A stretch of 64,000 bases of DNA, from assembly GCF_004403395.1 (NCBI RefSeq), contig NZ_SOGN01000034.1:19297-83296 (forward strand). Reading direction: 5' to 3'. Below, piece after piece: positions 24,535 to 32,120 of this stretch (position 1 is its first letter; each line of letters begins with the position of its first letter). The notes below the pieces were generated by a model, which was given only the letters and a program-made list of their open reading frames with translations, made no database searches and had not been told where the DNA came from. This DNA is from Cryobacterium cheniae (lineage in GTDB: Bacteria > Actinomycetota > Actinomycetes > Actinomycetales > Microbacteriaceae). The position numbers were made by a program, and so were the translations under genes.

Positions 24535-26808
24535 ATGCTCGAGATCATGGACGACCGGCCGGACCTACTGCTGCGCCGAGACGGGCGGCTCGCCCAGATC
24601 GTCCTGAACCGCCCGGCGGCCCTGAACGCCCTCACCCACGCGATGATCCGACAGATGTCCGCGGTGCTCGCCGACTGGGCCGCCGACGGTCTGGTCGAGA
24701 CCGTCCTGCTGACCGGCAGCGGTGACCGGGGTCTCTGCGCCGGGGGCGACATCGTGGCGATCTACCGCGGTGCGGACGCGGGCGCGGACGATCGAGCGGA
24801 CGCTGACGCCGAGGCCGAGGCCGAGGCCGAGGCCGCCCGGTTCTTCGCCGACGAGTACCATCTGAACGCGCAGATTCACCGTTATCCCAAACCGTACGTG
24901 GCCGTGATGGACGGCGTCGTGCTCGGCGGCGGGGTCGGCGTCTCCGGCCATGCGAACACCCGGATCGTGACCGAGCGCACCCGGCTGGGGATGCCGGAGA
25001 CCGCCATCGGCTTCGTCCCCGACGTCGGCGGAACCTGGCTGCTGTCCCACGCGCCCGGCGAGCTCGGCACCCACCTCGCCCTGACCGGCGCCCTGGTCTC
25101 CGGGTCCGACGCCATCGCGCTGGGCCTGGCGGACCACTTCATTCCGAGCGACCGGCTCCCCGCGCTGGCCCGCGCCCTGGCCGGGACCGACGCGGCCGAG
25201 GCGGTGCGCGCCCTGGCCGAGACGCCCCCGCCGTCCGCCCTGTTCGCCCAGCGGCACTGGATCGACCGGTGTTACGCGTTCGACGACGTGGGCGAGATCG
25301 TCGCCGCCCTGCAGCGCTCCCCCGTGGAAGCCGCCCGCGAAGCCGCCGCCCTCATCCTCACGCGGTCTCCGACCGCCCTCGCGGTCACGTTGGCCTCGCT
25401 GCGCCGGGCCCGGCGGCTCCCGGGCCTGGACGAGGTGCTCGACCAGGAATACCGGGTGACGCTTCGTTTCCTGCAGCGGAGCGAGCTGCAGGAGGGTATC
25501 CGGGCCCAGGTGATCGACAAGGACCGCTGCCCCCGGTGGTCGCCGGCGAGCCTCGGCGAGGTGACGGAGGCATCCGTCGACGCGTTCTTCGCGCCGCTCG
25601 GCGGGCAGGAGCTGGGGCTGGGGCAGGAGCTGGGGCTCGGCCGGGAAGAGGCGCCCTACCCTGACGCCGACCTGATCTTCGTCACCGACCTGCTCACACC
25701 GGATGAGCGGGAGAGGCTGGCCGCCGCGCGGTCGTTCTACCAGGCCGAGGTGCGCCCTCTCGCCGTGGACTATTGGAACCGCGCCGAGTTCCCGTTCGAG
25801 TTGCTGCCCCGCCTTGCCGCGCAGAACCTCGCCGCGACCGGTGCTGCCGCGACCAGCCACCTGCTCACGGGTCTGCTGCAGATGGAGCTGACCCGGGCCG
25901 ACACCTCGATCTCCACGTTCTACGGTGTGCACCACGAGCTGTTCGCCACGGCCATCGACGAGCTCGGTTCGCCCGAGCAGCGGGAACGTCTGCTGCCGGG
26001 CCTCCTGGCCCTGGAGAAGATCGGGGCCTTCGCCCTGACGGAACCGGGACACGGGTCCGACATCTCCCGAATGATGGAGACCACGGCCACCCGCAGCGGC
26101 GACGAGTGGGTGCTCAACGGCACCAAACGCTGGATCGGCAACGGCGCCATGGCCGACTACGTGCTGGTCTGGGCCAGGGACACCGCCGACCGGCAGATCA
26201 AGGGATTCATCGTCGAGAAGGAGCGGCCCGGGTTCACCGCCACCCCGATCGAGAACAAGATCGCGGTGCGGATCGTGCAGAACGCCGACATCACCCTCAC
26301 GGACGTGCGGATCCCGTTCACGAACTGGCTGCCGGGCAGCCGGAGCTTCCGGGACACGAACGTGCTGCTCCGGAACTCGCGGGTCTGGGTGTCGTGGCAG
26401 GCGGTCGGCCAGCAGCTCGCCGCCTTCGACGTGGCCCGCGCCTACGCGCTGGAGCGGCGGCAGTTCGGTCGGCCCATCGCCTCCTTCCAGCTGGTGCAGG
26501 AGCAGCTCTCCCGCATGATCGGCAACGCCACCCTGTCGCTGTCGCTGATGGTGCAGCTGGCGCGGCTGCAGGAGAGCGGGCGGCTCACGATGGACCAGGC
26601 GGCCCTCGCGAAGGCGGCCTGCACGACCCGGATGCGCGAAACCGTGGCACTGGGTCGTGGTCTGCTCGGCGGCAACGGGATCAGCACCGGGTACGAGATG
26701 GCCAAGATTTTCGCCGACGCCGAGGCGATCTACTCGTACGAGGGCAGCTACGAGATCAACGCGCTGCTGGTCGGACGTGCCGTGACCGGCATCTCCGCCT
26801 TCGACTGA
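24535..26808 (+). CDS. Fusion: 3-hydroxyisobutyryl-CoA hydrolase-like domain + acyl-CoA dehydrogenase
   Basis: A 757-residue protein joining two enzymes. Residues 10-345 are a crotonase of the HIBCH type: LCAGGDI, GGGVGVSGHANTRIV, and MPETAIGFVPDVGG with Glu155 and Asp163 at the hydrolase catalytic positions. A glycine/glutamate linker with a duplicated GQELGL unit follows (357-370). Residues 375-757 are an FAD acyl-CoA dehydrogenase: LTEPGHGSD, and IYSYEGSYEINALLVGR with Glu736 as catalytic base, closest in motif to glutaryl-CoA dehydrogenase. The Arg that binds the glutaryl carboxylate seems replaced (ADTSIST). A branched-chain (valine) or related acyl-CoA pathway is plausible. The ATG at 24535 is tentative; GTG 24526 and ATG 24547 are alternatives. 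Confidence 0.85.
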   Translation: MLEIMDDRPDLLLRRDGRLAQIVLNRPAALNALTHAMIRQMSAVLADWAADGLVETVLLTGSGDRGLCAGGDIVAIYRGADAGADDRADADAEAEAEAEAARFFADEYHLNAQIHRYPKPYVAVMDGVVLGGGVGVSGHANTRIVTERTRLGMPETAIGFVPDVGGTWLLSHAPGELGTHLALTGALVSGSDAIALGLADHFIPSDRLPALARALAGTDAAEAVRALAETPPPSALFAQRHWIDRCYAFDDVGEIVAALQRSPVEAAREAAALILTRSPTALAVTLASLRRARRLPGLDEVLDQEYRVTLRFLQRSELQEGIRAQVIDKDRCPRWSPASLGEVTEASVDAFFAPLGGQELGLGQELGLGREEAPYPDADLIFVTDLLTPDERERLAAARSFYQAEVRPLAVDYWNRAEFPFELLPRLAAQNLAATGAAATSHLLTGLLQMELTRADTSISTFYGVHHELFATAIDELGSPEQRERLLPGLLALEKIGAFALTEPGHGSDISRMMETTATRSGDEWVLNGTKRWIGNGAMADYVLVWARDTADRQIKGFIVEKERPGFTATPIENKIAVRIVQNADITLTDVRIPFTNWLPGSRSFRDTNVLLRNSRVWVSWQAVGQQLAAFDVARAYALERRQFGRPIASFQLVQEQLSRMIGNATLSLSLMVQLARLQESGRLTMDQAALAKAACTTRMRETVALGRGLLGGNGISTGYEMAKIFADAEAIYSYEGSYEINALLVGRAVTGISAFD

Positions 26809-26826
26809 TCCCCTCGCTCGAACGAA

Positions 26827-26846
26827 TTGGTTGGTTGGTTGGTTGG
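26827..26846 (+). repeat. (TTGG)5 tetranucleotide repeat
   Basis: Five perfect TTGG units fill the space between the convergent ends of the fusion enzyme gene and the AI-2E transporter gene, touching the latter's stop codon. No function is apparent. Confidence 0.9.
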
Positions 26847-27971
26847 CTAGACCGTTGCGCCGGCGGCGCCGATCGACTGGGCGGGCGGGCCGGCTTCCCC
26901 CGGCAGGACCGACTGCATGGGCGGCGGCGGGGTGGGCGCGTTCCAGGCCTTGATGACGGCCCAGCCCACCGCGGCGATCGGCACCGAGATGACCGCGCCG
27001 ACGATGCCGCCCAGAATTGTGCCGGCCGTCAGGGCCAGCAGGATCACGAGGCCGTGCAGGCGCAGCGACTTGCCGAGCACCACCGGGGAGAGGAAGTTGC
27101 CCTCGAGCTGGTTGACGGCGATCACGATCGCGACCACGATGATGGCGGTCGTCAGGTCGTTCGTGACCAGGGCCACCAGCGCCGCCAGGATGCCGGCGGC
27201 CGTCGCCCCGACGATGGGGATGAAGGCACCCACGAAGACGATGACGGCGAGCGGAAGCGCCAGCGGAACCTGCAGAATCCAGAGCCCGATCCCGATGAAC
27301 AGGGCGTCGACGATCGCGACGATCGCCGTGCCGCGGACGTAGTTGCCGAACACCTCGACGCTGCTCACGCCGATGCGCACGGCCCGCGCGTGCCGCGTGC
27401 CGGCGAGCGGCTGGATCAGGAAGTCCCAGATGCGGGGGCCGTCCTTCAGGAAGTAGAACAGCACGACCAGGCCGAGCACCAGGCCGGCCACGATCTCGGC
27501 GGCCACGGAGACCCCGGCCAGGGCCCCGGACCCGAACTGGCTGCTGGTGGCGAAGTCGATGACCGACTCGCGCACGGAATCGATCTGGGCGGAATCGATC
27601 GGCAGCGCGCCGCTGGTGAGCAGCTCCTGCAGGGCGTCGAGGCCATCGTTGGCCGAGGTGAGAAGGGTGTCCCATTCGCCACGGATGCCGAAGACCACCA
27701 GTGTGATGATCCCGCCGAAGACCGCGACGCCGGAGATCAGGGCGATCGTCGCGGCGAGGGTCTCGTTCACCCCGCGGGCCAGCAGCACCCGCACGAAGGG
27801 GCGCAGCGCCGAGGCCACGATCAGCGCGAGCAGGAGCGGAGTGAAGACCAGCTTGAGCTGGGTGATCCCGTAGATGGCCACCACCAGCAGGGCGAGGACC
27901 AGCAGGGCCTGGCCGGAGCGGATGGCGGCCCGGCCGAGATAGTCCGTCCAGGATGAAGTGGGCGTAGTCAT
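26847..27971 (-). CDS. AI-2E family (TerC/YdiK-like) transporter
   Basis: A 374-residue membrane protein with about eight helices. Family landmarks are the opening pair of helices (ALLVLALLVVAIYGITQLK and VFTPLLLALIVASALRP), VLFYFLKDGPRIW, GNYVRGTAIVAIVDALFIGIGL, FIPIVGATAAG, and NQLEGNFLSPVVLGKSLRLH. Members export autoinducer-2, or act as Na+/H+ antiporters or other exporters; the substrate cannot be told from sequence. The ATG at 27971 has GGAG upstream, and 40 extra codons beyond it would run into the dnaE promoter region. The tail is Pro/Ala-rich. Confidence 0.9.
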   Translation of the reverse strand: MTTPTSSWTDYLGRAAIRSGQALLVLALLVVAIYGITQLKLVFTPLLLALIVASALRPFVRVLLARGVNETLAATIALISGVAVFGGIITLVVFGIRGEWDTLLTSANDGLDALQELLTSGALPIDSAQIDSVRESVIDFATSSQFGSGALAGVSVAAEIVAGLVLGLVVLFYFLKDGPRIWDFLIQPLAGTRHARAVRIGVSSVEVFGNYVRGTAIVAIVDALFIGIGLWILQVPLALPLAVIVFVGAFIPIVGATAAGILAALVALVTNDLTTAIIVVAIVIAVNQLEGNFLSPVVLGKSLRLHGLVILLALTAGTILGGIVGAVISVPIAAVGWAVIKAWNAPTPPPPMQSVLPGEAGPPAQSIGAAGATV

Positions 27972-28083
27972 GGGGTATCTCCAAACGAGGCGAACAGCGG
28001 CTGAGTGACCCAGCCTAGCCAGACCGCCGCTTGAGCCGAACTGCCGCTGGCGCGTGTCGGCCGGGTGACGTACACTCCCCATA

Positions 28084-28099
28084 TCGAACATTCATTCGA
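28084..28099. promoter_or_regulatory. LexA (SOS) box upstream of the DnaE2-like gene
   Basis: TCGAACATTCATTCGA matches the actinobacterial SOS box TCGAAC-N4-GTTCGA at all but one position and is extended by ATA/TAT on both sides. It lies 40 bases before the start codon, so LexA repression and DNA-damage induction of the polymerase gene are likely. Confidence 0.85.
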
Positions 28100-28138
28100 T
28101 ATGGTCCCCGTCGAACTGACCGCCAGAGGAGTACACAC

Positions 28139-31100
28139 ATGTTCGCACACCTCCACGTCGCGAGCGCCTACTCCACGCATTTCGGGGTCACCCTCCCCGA
28201 GGCGCTGGTGGAGCAGACGCTGGCGCAGGACGGCTCCTTCCTGGCCCTCACCGACCGAGACGGTCTCTACGGCGCCGTCAAGCACGTGCGCGCCTGCGCG
28301 GCCGCGGGCATCCGGCCGGGGCTGGGCGCCGACCTCGCGGTGCACGACGACGACGGGCACCCGTTGGGCCGGGTCGTGGTGCTCGCCCACGGGGATATGA
28401 ACGGTCGGGGCTACGCGGCCCTCTGCCGCGCGGTCAGTTCCGCTCACAGAAGCGCCGCCCACAGCGCTACCGGCCAACCCAGCATCGCCCGTGCGCACCT
28501 CGCCGAGCTGGCCGGGCTCCGCTGCCTCACCGTGCTGCTCGGCCCCACCTCCGATGTGGGCCACGCGGTCGAACGCCGCGACACCGACGCCGCCGGCGCC
28601 TGCCTCACCGCATGGCTGCGCGCCCTGCCGCCGCAATCGGTGGCCGGTGAGATCGTCTGCCACCTGACGGAGCCGGGCACTCCCGGCAGCGTGACGCCGG
28701 CCACCCGCATGCTCGCCCTCTTCGAGCATGCCGCCCTGCCCGCGGTGCTCACCAACGCCGTGCGCTACGGCGCCCCCGACGAGGCCGTCACCGCCGACCT
28801 GGCCGACGCGGCCCGCACCCTGACGGCGCTGGCGAACCTGGAGCAGCTGCAGACCAATGGGCAGGCCTGGCTGAAGCCCGAGGGTGCCATGAGGCAGGTG
28901 GCACGCATGGTCGTCGACGCCGGGCTGCACGACGACGGCGCCGTCGACCGGCTGTTCCGCGACACCGAGCGGCTCGCCGAGCGGTGCAGCCTCGACCCGG
29001 ACTCCGACATCGGCCTCGGCCGCCCGCGCATGCCGGAGGCGCGCATCATCGGCGTCAGCGGCGACCCGCTCACCGAACTGCACGCCCGGGCTCGGGCCGG
29101 CATCGACGATCTTTATCCCGTCACCTCGCCGGCGGGCAGGTCGCTGGCGGATGCGGCGCACGCCCGCCTCCTGCACGAGCTGAAGACGGTGGAGCACCTC
29201 GGTTTCGCCGGCTACTTCCTCACCGTCGCCCGGGTGGCCGACATCATCCGGGAGATGGGCATCCGGATCCAGGCGCGCGGGTCCGGCGTGGGGTCGGTGC
29301 TCAACTACGCCCTGCACACCTCCTCCGTCGAGCCCATCTCCAACGGTCTGCTGTGGGAGCGGTTCCTCTCCCCCGAGCGGCAGACCCTGCCCGACATCGA
29401 CCTCGACGTCGAGTCGGCCCGGCGGCACGACGTCTACCGCAAACTCTTCGACACGTTCGGCAGCGACCGGGTGTCGCTGATGTCCATGACGAACGCCTAC
29501 CGCGGGCGCGGGGCCGTGCGCGACGCCGGGCTGGCCCTCGGCATGGACTCGGGGCAGGTCGCCGCGGTGGCCAAACAGATGTGGCGCTTCAACGCGCGCG
29601 ACTTCCGCCGCGCCCTGGCCGAGAAGCCCGAGCTCGAGCTGCTCGCCGCCGAGGTGCGGGCGTCCTCGCAGCTCGACCTGCTGGTCGACCTGACCGCCAA
29701 ACTCGACCGTCTCCCGCGGCACATCTCCGTACATCCCTGCGGCGTCATCCTCTCCGACGCCTCCCTGCTGGACCGCACCCCGGTGCAGGCGTCCGGCATG
29801 GGACTGCCGATGTCCCAGTTCGACAAGCACGACATGGACCCGATGGGCCTGATCAAGCTCGATATCCTCGGTGTGCGGATGCAGTCGGCCATGGCCCATG
29901 CCGTCGAGGAACACCACCGGTTGTCGGGCGAGACCATCGACCTCGACCGGATCCCGCTCGACGACCCGGCGACCTTCGAACTGATCCGCTCCACCCGCAC
30001 CCTCGGCATCTTCCAGATCGAATCGCCGGGTCAGATGGAGCTGGTCGGCAAGCTGCAGCCCGAGGTCTTCAACGATCTCACCGTGGAGATCTCCCTGTTC
30101 CGGCCCGGACCGATGCAGAACAACATGCCGCTGAAATACCTCCAGGCTCGGCACGGGGAGGTGCTGCCCGACTACATCCACCCTCGGTTCGAACCGTTCC
30201 TGCGGGAGACCCAGGGTGTCGTGATCTTCCACGAGCAGGTGATGCGTCTGTTCGACGAACTGACCGGTTGCGGGCTCGGCCGAGCGGATGTCTTCCGCCG
30301 CCACCTCGGCAAACCGGAGCAGCTTCCCCGGATCGAGGAGTACGTGCGGGAGCGCGCCCTGGATCGCGGGTTCACCCCCGCCGTGATCGACCGCGCCTGG
30401 ACGGTGCTCGCCGGGTTCGGCAGCTTCGGTTTCGCCAAGGCGCACGGAGCAGCCTTCGCCCTGCCCACCTACCAGTCCGCCTGGCTGAAAACCCACCACC
30501 CCGCGGTGTTCCTGGCCGGACTCCTCACCCACGCCCCCGGTATGTGGCCAAAGGACCTGATCGTGGCCGAGGCGCGGCTGCTCGGCGTGCCGGTACTGGG
30601 CCTGGACGTGCAATACAGCGGCCTCGACTACCGGGTGGAGCAGACCGGCGGCGAGCAGACCGGCGGCGAGCAGACCGGCGGCGGCCGGCGCGGCATCCGT
30701 CTCGCCCTGCCGGAACTCTCCGGCTGCACGGCCGCCGAGCGCGCCCGGATCGTGCGCCACCAGCCGTTCACCTCGCTGCAGGACTTCCGCGACCGGGTGC
30801 GCCCGCGGCGCAGCACGTTCGAGGCGCTCGCCCGGGTGGGCGCACTCGACAGCTTCATCGGCTACGACCGTGCCCGCCGGCACGAGCTACTCGCCCACAT
30901 CCAGTCGCTTCGGGGCACAGCGGTCACCATCCACGACGACCAGCTCGCCTTCGACGTGCCCCTGCCTGTGCTCGAATACGAGGGGTCCCGGTTCACTGCG
31001 GTGACCTCGCTCGAGCTACGCGGCCGCAGCCAGACCGACCTCGAACTCAGGGATCTGGGCCTGGCAGTGTCCGGGCACCAGATGGCCCGGTTCTACCCGC

Positions 31101-31558
31101 TGTTCACCGAGCTGGGCGTGACGCCGGCCTCCGAGCTGATCGACCTGCCCGGCGGCACCGAGGTACTGCTGGCCGGGGTGCGCCGGGCCACGAACACGCC
31201 CCCGATGCGGAATGGACGCCGGGTGGTTTTCGTCAGCCTCGACGACGGCACCGGACCGGTCTCGAACGTCGTCTTCTTCCACGACGCCCAGGAGCGCATC
31301 GGCGGCCCGGTGTTCCACACCGGCCAGATGCTGGTGCGCGGCCGCACCCGTCGGTCCGGCGCGAGGGGCGTCTCCGTCACGGGCGAGAACCTGTGGGACC
31401 TCACGGATGTCGCCCGCCGGGTCAAGCTGCGCCACGCCGCCGAGGCGGCCTCCCGGAGCGCCGACCGTGCCCACGACCTGGGCGACGAGCTGGCTGCCGA
31501 GCTGGCTGCCATGGCGACCACGAATGTGCACCATCTGTGGCCCCGGCGCACCGCCTGA
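28139..31558 (+). CDS. dnaE2: DnaE2-like error-prone DNA polymerase III alpha subunit
   Basis: A 1139-residue C-family polymerase. Residues 1-200 are a PHP domain (FAHLHVASAYSTHFG; LTDRDGLYGAVKHVR). The palm carries QARGSGVGSVLNY and PDIDLDVES with Asp419/421/423 as metal-binding acids. The tip and fingers include FQIESPGQMELV, FRPGPMQNNMPLKY and the FAKAHGAAFALPTYQSAWLK block. A C-terminal OB fold follows (VVFVSLDDGTGPVSNVVFF). It performs translesion synthesis in the SOS response. AGAGGAG at proper spacing fixes the ATG. No imuA' or imuB partner gene lies nearby. An in-frame 15-bp triplication adds EQTGG repeats near residue 834-848. Confidence 0.9.
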   Translation: MFAHLHVASAYSTHFGVTLPEALVEQTLAQDGSFLALTDRDGLYGAVKHVRACAAAGIRPGLGADLAVHDDDGHPLGRVVVLAHGDMNGRGYAALCRAVSSAHRSAAHSATGQPSIARAHLAELAGLRCLTVLLGPTSDVGHAVERRDTDAAGACLTAWLRALPPQSVAGEIVCHLTEPGTPGSVTPATRMLALFEHAALPAVLTNAVRYGAPDEAVTADLADAARTLTALANLEQLQTNGQAWLKPEGAMRQVARMVVDAGLHDDGAVDRLFRDTERLAERCSLDPDSDIGLGRPRMPEARIIGVSGDPLTELHARARAGIDDLYPVTSPAGRSLADAAHARLLHELKTVEHLGFAGYFLTVARVADIIREMGIRIQARGSGVGSVLNYALHTSSVEPISNGLLWERFLSPERQTLPDIDLDVESARRHDVYRKLFDTFGSDRVSLMSMTNAYRGRGAVRDAGLALGMDSGQVAAVAKQMWRFNARDFRRALAEKPELELLAAEVRASSQLDLLVDLTAKLDRLPRHISVHPCGVILSDASLLDRTPVQASGMGLPMSQFDKHDMDPMGLIKLDILGVRMQSAMAHAVEEHHRLSGETIDLDRIPLDDPATFELIRSTRTLGIFQIESPGQMELVGKLQPEVFNDLTVEISLFRPGPMQNNMPLKYLQARHGEVLPDYIHPRFEPFLRETQGVVIFHEQVMRLFDELTGCGLGRADVFRRHLGKPEQLPRIEEYVRERALDRGFTPAVIDRAWTVLAGFGSFGFAKAHGAAFALPTYQSAWLKTHHPAVFLAGLLTHAPGMWPKDLIVAEARLLGVPVLGLDVQYSGLDYRVEQTGGEQTGGEQTGGGRRGIRLALPELSGCTAAERARIVRHQPFTSLQDFRDRVRPRRSTFEALARVGALDSFIGYDRARRHELLAHIQSLRGTAVTIHDDQLAFDVPLPVLEYEGSRFTAVTSLELRGRSQTDLELRDLGLAVSGHQMARFYPLFTELGVTPASELIDLPGGTEVLLAGVRRATNTPPMRNGRRVVFVSLDDGTGPVSNVVFFHDAQERIGGPVFHTGQMLVRGRTRRSGARGVSVTGENLWDLTDVARRVKLRHAAEAASRSADRAHDLGDELAAELAAMATTNVHHLWPRRTA
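30638..30682 (+). repeat. Three tandem 15-bp repeats inside dnaE2
   Basis: gagcagaccggcggc occurs three times in perfect tandem and adds EQTGG units to a surface linker of the polymerase. Unit length keeps the frame. Confidence 0.93.
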
Positions 31559-31582
31559 CCCGCGCCCACACTGTCACGCGCC

Positions 31583-31588
31583 TAAAAT
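31583..31588 (+). promoter_or_regulatory. Candidate -10 element giving a leaderless SOUL mRNA
   Basis: TAAAAT lies eight bases before the ATG at 31596, where no ribosome site exists. Transcription would begin at or next to the start codon, a frequent arrangement in actinobacteria. Confidence 0.45.
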
Positions 31589-31595
31589 AGCTCTC

Positions 31596-32120
31596 ATGAC
31601 CGAGAGACAGCGCTACGACGTGGTCCGTCAGTATGCCGACTTCGAGCTGCGTCACTATCCCCGCACCGTGTTGGTGCAGGTGGAGGTGGCCGGGGACTTC
31701 GCCTCGGCCGGAAACCGCGGCTTCGGACCGCTCTTCCAGTACATCAGCGGCAATAACCAGACCTCGACGCGCATCGCGATGACCGCGCCGGTGATCCAGG
31801 AATCCACGACCCCGATGAGTCACACCATCAGCTTCGTGCTCCCGGACGGGATGCCGGCCGGGGAGGTGCCCGTGCCCCGCAATTCGCAGGTCAATACGAA
31901 GGAGGTTCCCGAGCGCACGGTTGCCGCCCGCCGCTTCAGCGGCGGCTGGAGTGACGAGAGGTTCGCGCAGAACGGCACCATCCTCGTCGACGCTGTGCGC
32001 CGCGAGGGCCTCCTCCCCGAAGGCCGGCCCTATTTCGCCCGCTTCGACCCACCGTGGAAGCCGGGATTCCTCAAGCACAACGAAGCGCTCGTCGCCGTGG
32101 CCGGCCGTCAGAATCCCTAA
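31596..32120 (+). CDS. SOUL heme-binding family protein
   Basis: A 174-residue single-domain protein of the SOUL/HBP family: VVRQYADFELRHYPRTVLVQV, FGPLFQYISGNNQTSTRIAMTAPVIQ and SHTISFVLPDGM are the typical blocks, as is the ending PYFARFDPPWKPGFLKHNEALVAV. Family members bind heme or other tetrapyrroles, but in bacteria the role is unproven. There is no signal peptide, so it is cytosolic. It has its own candidate promoter and is convergent with the PBP gene, overlapping its end by four bases. Confidence 0.9.
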   Translation: MTERQRYDVVRQYADFELRHYPRTVLVQVEVAGDFASAGNRGFGPLFQYISGNNQTSTRIAMTAPVIQESTTPMSHTISFVLPDGMPAGEVPVPRNSQVNTKEVPERTVAARRFSGGWSDERFAQNGTILVDAVRREGLLPEGRPYFARFDPPWKPGFLKHNEALVAVAGRQNP

